Shown here piece after piece: positions 22,616 to 31,414 of a stretch of 40,320 nucleotides of DNA. This DNA comes from Clostridia bacterium (GTDB taxonomy: Bacteria; Bacillota; Clostridia; Christensenellales; CAG-138), in contig JAFPWD010000003.1 of NCBI GenBank assembly GCA_017395105.1, forward strand, positions 1-40,320, written 5' to 3'. Made by a program: the position numbers and the translations under genes. Positions within the stretch are counted from its first letter, which is position 1, and each line of letters begins with the position of its first letter. The notes under the pieces were generated by a model. That model was not told the DNA's origin. It did not search any database and saw nothing but the letters and a program-made list of their open reading frames with translations.

Positions 22616-23986
22616 ATGAATAAAAAAGTTGATGCTATCATCGAAAGCAGCAAGGATGCGCTTATCAATTCGATCCAAGAGAGCATTCGCTTCCCCAGCG
22701 TTGAGGGAGAGCCCAAGCCGGGCGCACCCTTCGGCGAGGCGGTGAACGATGCTCTTCTTCATGCCTTGAACCTCGGCAAAGAGATGGGCTTTTCCGTTAC
22801 CAATCTCGATGGCTATGCCGGCTGCATCGACTACGGCGAGGGCGAGGAGATGCTCGGCGTGGTCTGCCATCTGGACGTAGTTCCCGAGGGCGAGGGCTGG
22901 CTGTATCCGCCGTATGCCGCCGAAATTCACGACGGCAAGATCTACGGCAGGGGTGCTATGGACGATAAGGGCCCAGCGATCTGCGCAATGTATGCGCTCA
23001 AGGCTATAAAGGAAGCGGGTCTTCCCATGCGCCGCAGAGTTCGCATAATCCTCGGAACGAACGAGGAGACAGGCTGGGGCTGCATGAACCACTATAAAAA
23101 GGTTGCCGAGATCCCGACTCTTACCTTCTCACCCGATGCGGATTATCCGCTTGTGAATTCCGAAAAGGGCATCTATCACCCCACCTTCAAATGCACCGTT
23201 AAAACGAATATCCGCGTGAATGGCGGCACCCGCGCAAACGTGGTTTGCGGCAAGGCGGAGATGTTTGCACCCGTTCCCGCAAAGGAAGTTGAAAAGCAGC
23301 TTCATATTGCGACCGAGCGCGGAATGAGCGTTGAAATTAAGGAAGTTAGCGGCGGCACGAAGCTGCTGATAGTCGGTCAGGATGCGCACGGCTCAATGCC
23401 CGAGCACGGCAAAAACGCGATGCAGGCGGCGTTCGCGATCCTCGCTTCGCTTCCGCTCGAGGGCGAGGATAAGCGCGTTGCCGAAATTCTTCATAACGCA
23501 TTCAAATTCGATATGCACGGCGAGAGCATCGGCATCGACCGCACCGATTCAAGCGGCAGGCTGACACTGAATCCCGGCGTTATCGAATGGAATGAAGATG
23601 GCTTTGAGCTTGCGATAGACGTTCGCCACCCCACCTCCATGGCGTTTGCCGAGGTGCGCGGCGGCATCGAGAAGGCGCTTTTCGAGCTTAAGCCCGAGCT
23701 TATCCACGAAAAACAGCAGGACGGACACTTCATCCCCGAGGACAGCGAGCTGGTAAGTAAGCTTCTCAAGGTGTACGAGGCGCGCACCGGCAAGTATGAA
23801 GCGCCCCTTGCCATCGGCGGCGGCACCTACGCCCGCGCATTCCCGAACGCGGTCGCCTTCGGCTGCGAAAAGCCCGGCATCTCGGGCCCGATCCACATGC
23901 CGAACGAGTATCTTGGCATCGATGAAGCGATGTTCGACACGCACATGATCGCGGATGCGATAATCGCGCTTGCGTGCGAGGAATAA
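22616..23986 (+). CDS. pepV: Dipeptidase, M20 family (PepV-like)
   Basis: This 456-residue cytoplasmic dinuclear-zinc dipeptidase is normal in length for PepV. Metal-site motifs are HLD (His85, Asp87), GRGAMDDKGP (111-120), NEETGWG (149-155) with the catalytic Glu, DADYPL near 172, and PIHMPNEY near the C-terminus with the last His ligand. The long insert between the catalytic halves is the PepV lid region. It cleaves a range of dipeptides after peptide uptake. AAAGGAG precedes the ATG. pepF follows after 38 bases, so the two form a peptide-degradation operon. Confidence 0.9.
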   Translation: MNKKVDAIIESSKDALINSIQESIRFPSVEGEPKPGAPFGEAVNDALLHALNLGKEMGFSVTNLDGYAGCIDYGEGEEMLGVVCHLDVVPEGEGWLYPPYAAEIHDGKIYGRGAMDDKGPAICAMYALKAIKEAGLPMRRRVRIILGTNEETGWGCMNHYKKVAEIPTLTFSPDADYPLVNSEKGIYHPTFKCTVKTNIRVNGGTRANVVCGKAEMFAPVPAKEVEKQLHIATERGMSVEIKEVSGGTKLLIVGQDAHGSMPEHGKNAMQAAFAILASLPLEGEDKRVAEILHNAFKFDMHGESIGIDRTDSSGRLTLNPGVIEWNEDGFELAIDVRHPTSMAFAEVRGGIEKALFELKPELIHEKQQDGHFIPEDSELVSKLLKVYEARTGKYEAPLAIGGGTYARAFPNAVAFGCEKPGISGPIHMPNEYLGIDEAMFDTHMIADAIIALACEE

Positions 23987-24024
23987 GATAATAATGGGAA
24001 ATTCCCAAGAATAAGGAGAAGAAA

Positions 24025-25797
24025 ATGAACAACTACGAATGGTCCCTGGACGTGCTCTACAAGGGCTTTGACGACCCGAAGTTTGAAGCCGACATGAAGG
24101 CGGTAGATGAAAAGATCGCCGAGCTGAATGACTTTGCCGCGAACCTCGGCAGCATGAGCAATAAGGACACCCTGCTCGGCTATGTTCGCATATCCGAGGA
24201 GCTGAATCAGCTTGCATCAGATCTCTACAGCTTTGCGGGGCTTCGCTCGAGCACCAATGCGAGGGATAACGAAGCGAATTCCGCTATCGGCAGGCTCATG
24301 GGCAAGCTCAGCGCCACCGCCAAGGCGGAGACCGCCGCGAAGAAGTATATTGCGGGAATGGACGAGCTTGATGCGCTTATCGAGAGCGATCCCATCCTCA
24401 AGGATTATGAGTTTATGCTCAAAAAGATCCGCGAGCAGAACAAGCACCTGCTTTCCGAGGAATGCGAGCAGATCATGGCGCTGTACAGCATCACCGGCGC
24501 AAAGGCATGGGGCGATCTGCAGGGCTTTTTGACCTCCTCCGTGACCGCCGATTATCGCGGCGAAGCGATCAATCTTTCCTCCGTTCGCAATCTTGCATAC
24601 GATCCCGATCCCGCCGTGCGCAAGGATGCCTACGATGCGGAGCTCGCCTGCTATGAAAAGATCAAGGATGCGGTTGCGTTCTCGCTGAACAGCATCAAGC
24701 TTGAGGTCATAAACAACACGCGCCTGCGCGGCTTCGAGTCCCCCCTTGCGCAGACCCTCTTCCAGGCGGACATGAAGCGCGAAACGCTGGATGCGCTTCT
24801 GGGCGCGATGAACGATCATTTCGATATCTTCCGCCGCTATCTCAAGATAAAGGCCAAGGCGCTCGGTCATAAGAACGGCATGCCGTGGTACGATATGTTC
24901 GCTCCGATGGGCGGCATGGATAAGAAATACACCGTTGAGGAGGCTCGCGACTACCTGCTCAATATCTTCAAAACCTTCGATAAGGATCTGTATGACATGG
25001 TCGAGCGCGCTTTCGCAGAAAGCTGGATCGATTTCTACCCCCGCGACGGCAAGCGCGGCGGCGCGTTCTGCTCGGGTCTTGAGGGGCATAAGCAGAGCCG
25101 CATCATGACGAATTTCGACGGCGCGTTCTCCGATATCGTCACCCTTGCGCATGAGCTCGGCCACGCCTACCACAATCTCAATATCGAGGATCATCGTCCG
25201 CTGAACAACGGCTACTCCATGCCCGTTGCGGAAACGGCTTCCACCTTCAATGAAAACGTTATCATGAATGCGGCAATAGCAAACGCTTCGACCGACGAGG
25301 AGAAGCTTGCGCTGATCGAGAGCCAGCTTATGGACGTTACCCAGATCATCTGCGATATCTATTCAAGGTATCTGTTTGAGACCGGCGTTTTTGAAAACCG
25401 CGAAAACGAATTCATGGATGCTGCGCGTATGTGCGAGATGATGCTTGATGCGCAGAAGAAGGCCTACGGTGACGGCCTCGACCATGAGGTGCTGCACCCC
25501 TATATGTGGCTTTGCAAGGGGCATTATTACAGCGGAGGCCGCTCCTTCTACAACTACCCCTACGCCTTCGGCGGCCTGTTTGCAAGGGGTCTGTACGCGA
25601 TGTATGAGGAGCAGGGCGAGAGCTTCGTTCCCCTCTATAAAAAGCTTCTGCACACCACGCCCGTTGCCACCGTTGAGGACACTGCGAAGGTTGCGGGCAT
25701 CGACCTCACCAAGAAGGAATTCTGGGCAAAGAGCCTTGAATCCTATAAGAAGAACGTGGATGAGTTCGAAAGGCTCGTGAACAAGCTCTATAAATAA
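24025..25797 (+). CDS. pepF: Oligoendopeptidase F, M3 family
   Basis: This 590-residue cytoplasmic zinc endopeptidase breaks down oligopeptides of about 7-17 residues. The N-terminal helical domain leads to the catalytic part with TLAHELGHAYHN: zinc ligands His376 and His380, catalytic Glu377, and the third ligand Glu403 in AETASTFNEN. The C-terminal signature region YYSGGRSFYNYPYAFGGLFA lies near 505-530. All catalytic residues are present. AAGGAG lies before the ATG. It is in a likely operon with pepV, whose product would finish the peptides to amino acids. A strong terminator and repeat copy E follow. Confidence 0.93.
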   Translation: MNNYEWSLDVLYKGFDDPKFEADMKAVDEKIAELNDFAANLGSMSNKDTLLGYVRISEELNQLASDLYSFAGLRSSTNARDNEANSAIGRLMGKLSATAKAETAAKKYIAGMDELDALIESDPILKDYEFMLKKIREQNKHLLSEECEQIMALYSITGAKAWGDLQGFLTSSVTADYRGEAINLSSVRNLAYDPDPAVRKDAYDAELACYEKIKDAVAFSLNSIKLEVINNTRLRGFESPLAQTLFQADMKRETLDALLGAMNDHFDIFRRYLKIKAKALGHKNGMPWYDMFAPMGGMDKKYTVEEARDYLLNIFKTFDKDLYDMVERAFAESWIDFYPRDGKRGGAFCSGLEGHKQSRIMTNFDGAFSDIVTLAHELGHAYHNLNIEDHRPLNNGYSMPVAETASTFNENVIMNAAIANASTDEEKLALIESQLMDVTQIICDIYSRYLFETGVFENRENEFMDAARMCEMMLDAQKKAYGDGLDHEVLHPYMWLCKGHYYSGGRSFYNYPYAFGGLFARGLYAMYEEQGESFVPLYKKLLHTTPVATVEDTAKVAGIDLTKKEFWAKSLESYKKNVDEFERLVNKLYK

Positions 25798-25811
25798 GAC
25801 TTATCGGCGAT

Positions 25812-25854
25812 CCTGCGCCCCGAGGGGTTTTCCTTCGGGGCGCAGGGCGTTTTT
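25812..25854 (+). terminator. Terminator after pepF
   Basis: CCTGCGCCCCGA and TCGGGGCGCAGG form a long stem, followed by GCGTTTTT. Confidence 0.85.
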
Positions 25855-25855
25855 A

Positions 25856-25920
25856 GTGAAGAGTGAATGGTGAATAGTGAATAGTTGAGGTGGAAATTCC
25901 TGCGGAATTTCTTTTTTTTA
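25856..25920 (+). repeat. Dispersed 3'-end repeat, copy E
   Basis: It begins AGTGAAGAGTGAATGGTGAA, then TAGTGAATAG, TTGAGGTG and the hairpin GAAATTCC-TGC-GGAATTTC, and ends in eight Ts. It stands directly behind the pepF terminator and is the cleanest copy. Confidence 0.75.
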
Positions 25921-25955
25921 AGGCCGATACGGCATAGAAAACTCAAAACAAATCG

Positions 25956-25971
25956 TATATTTCGAAATATA
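25956..25971. promoter_or_regulatory. 16-bp perfect palindrome upstream of the first dockerin gene
   Basis: TATATTTCGAAATATA is a perfect palindrome ending 24 bases before the -35 of the adjacent promoter, the position of an activator or repressor site. Confidence 0.4.
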
Positions 25972-25994
25972 ATTTATTGAGCGCTCATGCGGGG

Positions 25995-26023
25995 TTGAAA
26001 CGATGACATTCTTCCTATATAAT
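25995..26023 (+). promoter_or_regulatory. Promoter TTGAAA-N17-TATAAT
   Basis: TTGAAA (25995-26000), a 17-base spacer and TATAAT (26018-26023) lie about 60 bases before the first dockerin gene. Confidence 0.65.
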
Positions 26024-26083
26024 TAGCATTAGTGTGCGCTAACGCGGCATTTTCAAATCATTTTAATTTCGGAGGAACAAAAC

Positions 26084-28030
26084 ATGACCAAAAAGCTTCT
26101 CGGCATCCTCGTTGCTGCGGCGATGCTTTTGAGCATCGTTCCCGCGGTGCTTGCTCAAAGCGCTCCCGAAAGGGACGGGGCGGCTTCCGCGATCTGGGAC
26201 TTTGAGACCGATCCCTCCGCCGACGGCTGGACGTTCGTCGATGAGGACGGCGACGGCTACAACTGGACTTGGGCGGAGGACACCGCTGCGGGCGCTCCCA
26301 TAGCGGCAAGCGGAACGCATGCTCTCAGATCCTTCTCCTATTACAGCCAGGCAGGCGCACTCACGCCCGATAACTGGGCGATAACCCCCGAGGTTCAGCT
26401 TTCCGAGGACGGCGAAGCGGCGCTTAATTACAAGGTTGCAAGCTACAGCGGCGCTGTTGCGGAAAACTACCGCATCTACGTTTTTGCCGATGGCGCAGAG
26501 GAGCCCGCTGCGGTCACAGAGGAGCTTGCCTCGCCCGATTCAAACAGGGTGTTTGAAGAACGCACGGTCGATCTTTCGAGTTTTGCCGGTCAGTCCGTAA
26601 AGGTGGCGTTCCGTCACTACAACACCACCAACCATTTCAGAATCTTCATTGACGACGTTGAGATCATCGGCGGCGAGGCGCAGGAGCCCATCGAGACCGA
26701 GCCCCCCGCTCAGATCCCCATGATCGCGGGCTGGTATTTCGAGAGCGATCCCGAGCTTGACGGCTGGCAGTTCATCGATGCCAACGGCGACGGCTACAAC
26801 TGGTTCTGGAACGGCGAATCCTCCTATTACGCCTACGAGGGCTACGGCTCCATCCTCTCCGCTTCCTATCAGGGCGGCTCCGCGCTCACGCCCGACAACT
26901 GGGCGATCTCTCCCGCGGTGGAGCTTCCCAATGCAAACCTCTCCGCCACCTTCTACGCCAAGGCGAGCTCCTCCGGCTATGCGAACGAGCATTTCGCCGT
27001 TTACGTAGGCATGGCGGACGATATCTCCGAGATGAGCGAGGCGCTGCCCGAAACCGTGACCACCGGCAGCTACGTTCAGTACACCGTCGATCTTTCCGAC
27101 TATGCGAACGAGACCGTTTATATAGCTATCCGTCATTTCAACTGCTACGATCAGATGCGCCTTGTGGTGGACCAGTTCGAGGTTTGGGGCAGCGAGGGCG
27201 AGGAGCCCGTCGAGCCCACCGTGCCGCCCACCGAAGCTCCCGCTGAGCCCACCGAAGCTCCCGTTGAGCCCACCGAAGCTCCCGTAGACCCCACCGAAGC
27301 GCCCGCAGCCGATGAACCCATATTCGGCAGCTATTTCGAGGCGGAGAACGATCCTGTCGAGGAAGGCTGGCAGTTTGTGGATTCCGACGGCGACGGCAGG
27401 AACTGGCAGTGGAAGCCGAACACCTTCGGCGTTGCCTACGAGGGTAGCGGCATCATCGCTTCGTACTCCTACGTCTACCCCCCGGGAAACGTTAATCCCG
27501 ACAACTGGGCGATATCTCCCGCAATAGAGCTTCCCGCGGAGAATCTCTCCGTTACCTTCTATGCCAAGGGCTATCTTGCAGACTATTGCAGCGAGCATTT
27601 CGCGGTATACGCCGGCACGAGCAGCGATCTTTCCGATCTGACCGAGGTGCTTGCAGAAACCGTGACCACCGGCAGCTACGTTCAATACACCGCCGATCTT
27701 TCCGATTTTGCGAACGAGACCGTTTATATCGCCATTCGTCACTTCAACACCAACCCCGGTGAGGAAGCGATCTGCGTGGATCAGTTCGAGGTTTGGGGCA
27801 GCGAGGGCGAAACCCCCGTTGGACCCGAGATCATCGGCGACGTGAACGGTGACGGCGAAGTTACCGCCGCCGACGCGCTTCTCGCGCTCAGATACGTTAT
27901 GGCGCTTGAGGAGCTTGGCGAAGAGCAGCTCGCACAGGCGGACGTGGACGGTGACGGCGAAGTTACGATGATGGACTGCCTGCTTATCCAGCGTTATGCT
28001 ATGGGGATCATCGCAAGCTTCCCCGCGTAA
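26084..28030 (+). CDS. Secreted protein: three choice-of-anchor-J-like domains plus dockerin
   Basis: This 648-residue protein has a signal peptide at 1-24 (cleavage near LAQSA). Beta-sandwich domains of the choice-of-anchor J/cleaved adhesin type lie at about 29-205, 212-374 and 410-578. Each starts with FETDP..DGW-like then D.(N/D)GDGYNW, has LTPDNWAISP-like in the middle, and ends IAIRHFN...VDQFEVWG. A PTEAP repeat linker lies at about 375-409. A type I-like dockerin at about 582-648 has loops DVNGDGEVTAAD and DVDGDGEVTMMD. No catalytic domain is seen. It probably binds glycan or another surface ligand and docks through a cohesin outside the window. GGAGG precedes the ATG; it has its own promoter and terminator. 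Confidence 0.85.
   Translation: MTKKLLGILVAAAMLLSIVPAVLAQSAPERDGAASAIWDFETDPSADGWTFVDEDGDGYNWTWAEDTAAGAPIAASGTHALRSFSYYSQAGALTPDNWAITPEVQLSEDGEAALNYKVASYSGAVAENYRIYVFADGAEEPAAVTEELASPDSNRVFEERTVDLSSFAGQSVKVAFRHYNTTNHFRIFIDDVEIIGGEAQEPIETEPPAQIPMIAGWYFESDPELDGWQFIDANGDGYNWFWNGESSYYAYEGYGSILSASYQGGSALTPDNWAISPAVELPNANLSATFYAKASSSGYANEHFAVYVGMADDISEMSEALPETVTTGSYVQYTVDLSDYANETVYIAIRHFNCYDQMRLVVDQFEVWGSEGEEPVEPTVPPTEAPAEPTEAPVEPTEAPVDPTEAPAADEPIFGSYFEAENDPVEEGWQFVDSDGDGRNWQWKPNTFGVAYEGSGIIASYSYVYPPGNVNPDNWAISPAIELPAENLSVTFYAKGYLADYCSEHFAVYAGTSSDLSDLTEVLAETVTTGSYVQYTADLSDFANETVYIAIRHFNTNPGEEAICVDQFEVWGSEGETPVGPEIIGDVNGDGEVTAADALLALRYVMALEELGEEQLAQADVDGDGEVTMMDCLLIQRYAMGIIASFPA
27227..27306 (+). 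repeat. 21-bp tandem repeat (PTEAP linker)
   Basis: About 3.8 copies of a CCCACCGAAGCTCCCG-based 21-base unit encode the PTEAPxE linker between domains 2 and 3. The period is in frame, so copy number can vary without a frameshift. Confidence 0.85.
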
Positions 28031-28060
28031 AACCCGTGATCGATAATCAATATTTGCCGA

Positions 28061-28088
28061 CCGCCGACCTGCGAAAGCAGGTCGGCGG
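28061..28088 (+). terminator. Terminator hairpin after the first dockerin gene
   Basis: CCGCCGACCTGC-GAAA-GCAGGTCGGCGG is a 12-bp stem with a GAAA tetraloop. The identical 28 bases recur after the second dockerin gene at 31166. No T-run follows directly, but copy F of the repeat, with its T-run, starts 10 bases later. Confidence 0.65.
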
Positions 28089-28098
28089 GGATGTATTG

Positions 28099-28148
28099 GT
28101 GAATAGTGAATAGTTTAGGTGGAAATTCCCTTGGAATTTCTTTTTTTA
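28099..28148 (+). repeat. Dispersed 3'-end repeat, copy F
   Basis: GTGAATAGTGAATAG, TTTAGGTG, then the GAAATTCC-CTT-GGAATTTC hairpin and seven Ts. It probably provides the real termination point of the first dockerin gene. Confidence 0.75.
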
Positions 28149-28201
28149 TTTATGCTTTGTTTATGCCGCATACCGCTCGGGTCGGGGAAGAACAAACTTT
28201 T

Positions 28202-28252
28202 GGTAAATTCTCAAAGTAAATTGCACTGTTGCATTTACTTTGAGAATTTACC
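28202..28252. repeat. Perfect 20-bp inverted repeat with 11-base loop
   Basis: GGTAAATTCTCAAAGTAAAT (28202-28221) has its exact reverse complement at 28233-28252, separated by TGCACTGTTGC. It lies 47 bases before the -35 of the next promoter and lacks a T-run on the plus strand. It may be a regulatory site, a minimal mobile-element remnant or a blocking structure. Confidence 0.8.
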
Positions 28253-28298
28253 TTGAACGGAAAACTTTGACAATATTATGACTTTTTGAGAGGTGAGC

Positions 28299-28327
28299 TT
28301 GAACAATCCGGGGAGTTATGATATAAT
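28299..28327 (+). promoter_or_regulatory. Promoter TTGAAC-N17-TATAAT
   Basis: TTGAAC (28299-28304), a 17-base spacer and TATAAT (28322-28327) within the shared ATGATATAATATAA block lie about 55 bases before the second dockerin gene. Confidence 0.65.
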
Positions 28328-28381
28328 ATAACCGATGCACCAAAGCGTGTGTTAAATCAGTAATATATTGGAGGAAAAATC

Positions 28382-31141
28382 ATGACCAAGAAGCTTCTCA
28401 GTCTCCTTGTTGCGGCGCTGATGGTGATCTCGCTGATCCCTGCCGCAGCATTTGCGAGCAATAGCTACAGAGCTCCCGCTCCGGTCAAGGATGAGCAGGT
28501 TGCGCTCTGGAATTTCGACGAGACTGATCCTCTTGAGGACGGTTGGCAGTTTATCGACGCTGACGGCGACGGGCTGACCTGGGTGCGCAACAGCTACGTA
28601 TCCGGCAACAGCGGCTCCTATTCCATCGCTTCCGCCTCCTACGACGGCGGTGCGCGCACTCCGGATAACTGGGCGGTCACTCCCGTTATCGAGATCCCCG
28701 ATGAAGAAACGATAAACCTCAGGTATTTCGTGAGATCCTATTCCGGAATCTATCTCGAAACCTACAGGATCTACGTTGGCACGAGCGACAACATTGAGGA
28801 AATGACACCGGTCACCGACGATCTTCTGAGCGATAGTGACACCGAATGGCACGAGAAGACAGTTGATCTTTCCGATTATGCGGGTCAGAGCATATATGTT
28901 GCTTTCCGTCACTACAACTGCACCGATCAGTGGAGATTCTTCATTGACGACGTTGAGGTGTTCACCGGCGAGGCCGGCACTCCCGAGCCCACTCCGACGC
29001 CTCCGGCAACCGAGCCTCCGGTAAGCCCCGAGCCCTCCGGAAACATTATCGCCGGCTACTATTTCGAGACCGACGAGGATGTGAACGCCTGGACCTTCAT
29101 CGGCAGCACGGACACCAACTGGGTATCCTCGGCAAACAACCCCGGCGGCTATGACTACACCACCTACGCACACGAGGGCAGCATGTTCATCCTTTCCTAT
29201 TCCTTCGTGGACTACGTTGGAGCTTATCAGGCCGACAACTGGGCGATCTCTCCCGCAGTCACCCTGCCCGAGGGCAACCCCAGCGTCAGCTTCTATGCAA
29301 GCAACGCGAACGCCGACTATCCCGAGCCCTTCTCGGTATATATCGGCAGCACCGCCGACACGGCCGACATGACGCTGCTTCAGGGCGACATCACCTGTCC
29401 CAGCGGCTATGCCGATCCCTGGACACACTACGAGATCGACCTTTCCGATTACGCCGGTCAGACCATCTACCTTGCGTTCTACGATAATGCGTATGACTGC
29501 TACGAGATCTGGATCGACCAGGTTGAGTTCCTCGGCGAGAGCGGCGCTGAGCCCACTGCCGAGCCCGATCCCACTGCCGAGCCCGAGCCCACTCCCGAGC
29601 CCCCCGCGAACCTTATCAAGGGCTGCTACTTCGAGGAGCAGGCCGAGGTGGACGAGTGGACCCTCCTTGATGAGGACGGCGACGGCAACAACTGGTACTG
29701 GCTTGCATACGGCATCAACCAGAACACTGCAAACATGGCGTACGAGGGCGTGGGCAATCTCACCTCCGCTTCCTATTTGGGCGGTGCGCTGACCCCCGAC
29801 AACTGGGCGATCTCCCCCGAGGTAGCAATACCCGCTGCGGGCGGATCCGTGTCCATGTATCTCGGGCCGCAGGATGTCAGCTGGGCGGCAGAGCACGTTG
29901 CCATCTACGTCGGCACCGGCTCCGATGTGTCACAGTACCAGCTCCTGGACGAGTTTACCCTTGATTCCGCCGATTATACGGAAACTCTCAATTATAAGCT
30001 GTTTGAATACAGCCTTGACGACTATGCCGGCCAGACCGTAAGCGTTGCGATCCGTCACTTCAACTGCACCGATATGTTCCGTGTCAACCTCGATCAGGTG
30101 GAGTTCTTCGCCAATGAGGACGAACCCGTTGAGCCGCAGGTGATCGACCAAATCGACATCATCAACTTCACCGAGCCCGTTTGGGGCGAGGCTCCCGCAT
30201 ACGATGTTTCCGTGGCCCTTGGCGCGCCCTACTCCATCTCCTATACCGACTGGAACTGGGAGATGGGTCTTGACGGCGACATGATGGGGGACGGCGAGAT
30301 CTTCGATAATCCCGATTACGGCTACTTCATGTTCTTTGTTATCACTCCCGACGATGGCTACACCTTTGCGGAAAACACCGTTATCATGGTGAACGGCAAT
30401 CCCTCCCTCGTTGGCCCCAACTCCATCGAGGCGAACGAGATCGTGTTTGCAACCATAGACTTCTTCGTTGAAGAACCCGCTCCCGCGCCCACCCTTGACG
30501 AGGCGCTGAACGTAGAGGGCGGCGAGCTCCACTTCGAGAGTGAAGGCGCATATCCCTGGATCGTTGTTAATGATGAGGAGAGCGGCAGGCTCTACGCCAT
30601 GAGCGGCAACGTGGGCGTACACTCCAGCGATTCCATCCTCACCACCACCATCACCGCGAACGCGGGCGACGTTGTTTCCTTCGAATTCCAGGCTTGGGGC
30701 GAAGGCACCAGCACCTTCTGGGATTACTGCGAATTCGCGATCGACGGCGAGCGTGCAGGCTACTGGGGCGCTTACCAGAATGATTGGGAGCTCTTCGCCT
30801 CCGAGCCCCTCACCGCAGGCGAGCATACCCTCACCTGGACCTACCATAAGGACAGCAGCGTAAACCCCAACGGCGACTACTTCATGGTTGATAACGTTGA
30901 GATCACCGAGGGCGAGCTTCCCCCGAGCGGCATCCTCGGCGACGTGGATATGGACGGCCAAGTTACCACCGCCGATGCTCTGATGGCACTCAGGTACGTG
31001 ATGGGTCTGATCGAGCTCAATGAGGATCAGCTTGCGCAGGCCGATGTCACCGGTGACGGCGAAGTTACCGTGGCCGATCCCCTGCTTATTCTCCGCCATG
31101 CGATGGGACTGATCGAAACCTTCCCCGCAGAGGAAGAATAA
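28382..31141 (+). CDS. Secreted protein: three choice-of-anchor-J-like domains, Ig-like and beta-sandwich modules, dockerin
   Basis: This 919-residue protein has a signal peptide at 1-25 (cleavage near AFASN). Choice-of-anchor-J-like domains lie at about 39-200, 222-393 and 411-580, split by Pro/Thr/Glu linkers. An Ig-like module at about 590-699 (TEPVWGEAPAYDVSV... ITPDDGYTFAENTVIMVNG) resembles repeats common in Clostridial surface proteins. Another beta module at about 703-844 (LDEALN, GAYPWIV, YAMSGN, ending YFMVDNVEI) recurs twice in the next protein. The dockerin at about 850-919 has loops DVDMDGQVTTAD and DVTGDGEVTVAD. No enzyme motif is present. Domain 2 closely matches a domain of the next protein. 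GGAGG precedes the ATG. Confidence 0.85.
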   Translation: MTKKLLSLLVAALMVISLIPAAAFASNSYRAPAPVKDEQVALWNFDETDPLEDGWQFIDADGDGLTWVRNSYVSGNSGSYSIASASYDGGARTPDNWAVTPVIEIPDEETINLRYFVRSYSGIYLETYRIYVGTSDNIEEMTPVTDDLLSDSDTEWHEKTVDLSDYAGQSIYVAFRHYNCTDQWRFFIDDVEVFTGEAGTPEPTPTPPATEPPVSPEPSGNIIAGYYFETDEDVNAWTFIGSTDTNWVSSANNPGGYDYTTYAHEGSMFILSYSFVDYVGAYQADNWAISPAVTLPEGNPSVSFYASNANADYPEPFSVYIGSTADTADMTLLQGDITCPSGYADPWTHYEIDLSDYAGQTIYLAFYDNAYDCYEIWIDQVEFLGESGAEPTAEPDPTAEPEPTPEPPANLIKGCYFEEQAEVDEWTLLDEDGDGNNWYWLAYGINQNTANMAYEGVGNLTSASYLGGALTPDNWAISPEVAIPAAGGSVSMYLGPQDVSWAAEHVAIYVGTGSDVSQYQLLDEFTLDSADYTETLNYKLFEYSLDDYAGQTVSVAIRHFNCTDMFRVNLDQVEFFANEDEPVEPQVIDQIDIINFTEPVWGEAPAYDVSVALGAPYSISYTDWNWEMGLDGDMMGDGEIFDNPDYGYFMFFVITPDDGYTFAENTVIMVNGNPSLVGPNSIEANEIVFATIDFFVEEPAPAPTLDEALNVEGGELHFESEGAYPWIVVNDEESGRLYAMSGNVGVHSSDSILTTTITANAGDVVSFEFQAWGEGTSTFWDYCEFAIDGERAGYWGAYQNDWELFASEPLTAGEHTLTWTYHKDSSVNPNGDYFMVDNVEITEGELPPSGILGDVDMDGQVTTADALMALRYVMGLIELNEDQLAQADVTGDGEVTVADPLLILRHAMGLIETFPAEEE

Positions 31142-31165
31142 TGAATTAACTACGGTTTGATTTTC

Positions 31166-31201
31166 CCGCCGACCTGCGAAAGCAGGTCGGCGGCTTTTTT
31201 T
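31166..31201 (+). terminator. Terminator after the second dockerin gene
   Basis: The same 28-base hairpin as at 28061 (GAAA tetraloop, 12-bp stem) is here followed by CTTTTTTTT, so it is a good intrinsic terminator. Confidence 0.85.
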
Positions 31202-31202
31202 T

Positions 31203-31250
31203 GACGAATTGCGAATAGCGAATAGCTAATTGTGAACAATGAAGGATGAA
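31203..31250 (+). repeat. Degenerate dispersed 3'-end repeat, copy G
   Basis: AATTGCGAATAGCGAATAGC and following AATTGTGAACAATGAAGG resemble the GTGAATAG part of the family but lack a clear hairpin. It stands in sense orientation behind the terminator. Confidence 0.4.
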
Positions 31251-31328
31251 CGGCTGCTCAAAAAATGCCGTTATTTCTCGGTTTATCCAAAAAATGAAAT
31301 AATATATTGCGAAAACGGCAAATTTCGC

Positions 31329-31357
31329 TTGCAAGCATATATAAGTGATGATATAAT
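31329..31357 (+). promoter_or_regulatory. Promoter TTGCAA-N17-TATAAT
   Basis: TTGCAA (31329-31334), a 17-base spacer and TATAAT (31352-31357) lie in the ATGATATAATATAA block about 58 bases before the third dockerin gene. Confidence 0.65.
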
Positions 31358-31414
31358 ATAAACGGTACATATCGTTGATATATGCACATTAATTGTTTAC
31401 AGGAGGAAATCACT

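Larger units (their letters stand above)
28031..28381 (+). other. Intergenic region with terminator, repeat, inverted repeat and promoter
   Basis: These 351 bases hold, in order, a terminator hairpin, dispersed repeat copy F, a 20-bp perfect inverted repeat and the promoter of the second dockerin gene. No ORF is convincing here. Confidence 0.7.

Noticed and set aside
27227-27306. Short regular repeats considered as a CRISPR array
   Set aside because: The units are contiguous 21-base in-frame copies coding PTEAP with no spacers, so this is a protein linker repeat. No cas gene is present.
28352-29896. Open frame of 514 codons on the minus strand opposite the second dockerin gene
   Set aside because: It lies antisense to a gene with clear domains, signal peptide, promoter and ribosome site. 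Gly/Val/Ile-rich translation is typical of the opposite strand of this codon usage. Similar frames opposite the other array genes (26540-27742, 29930-31099, 36935-38185) were rejected for the same reason.
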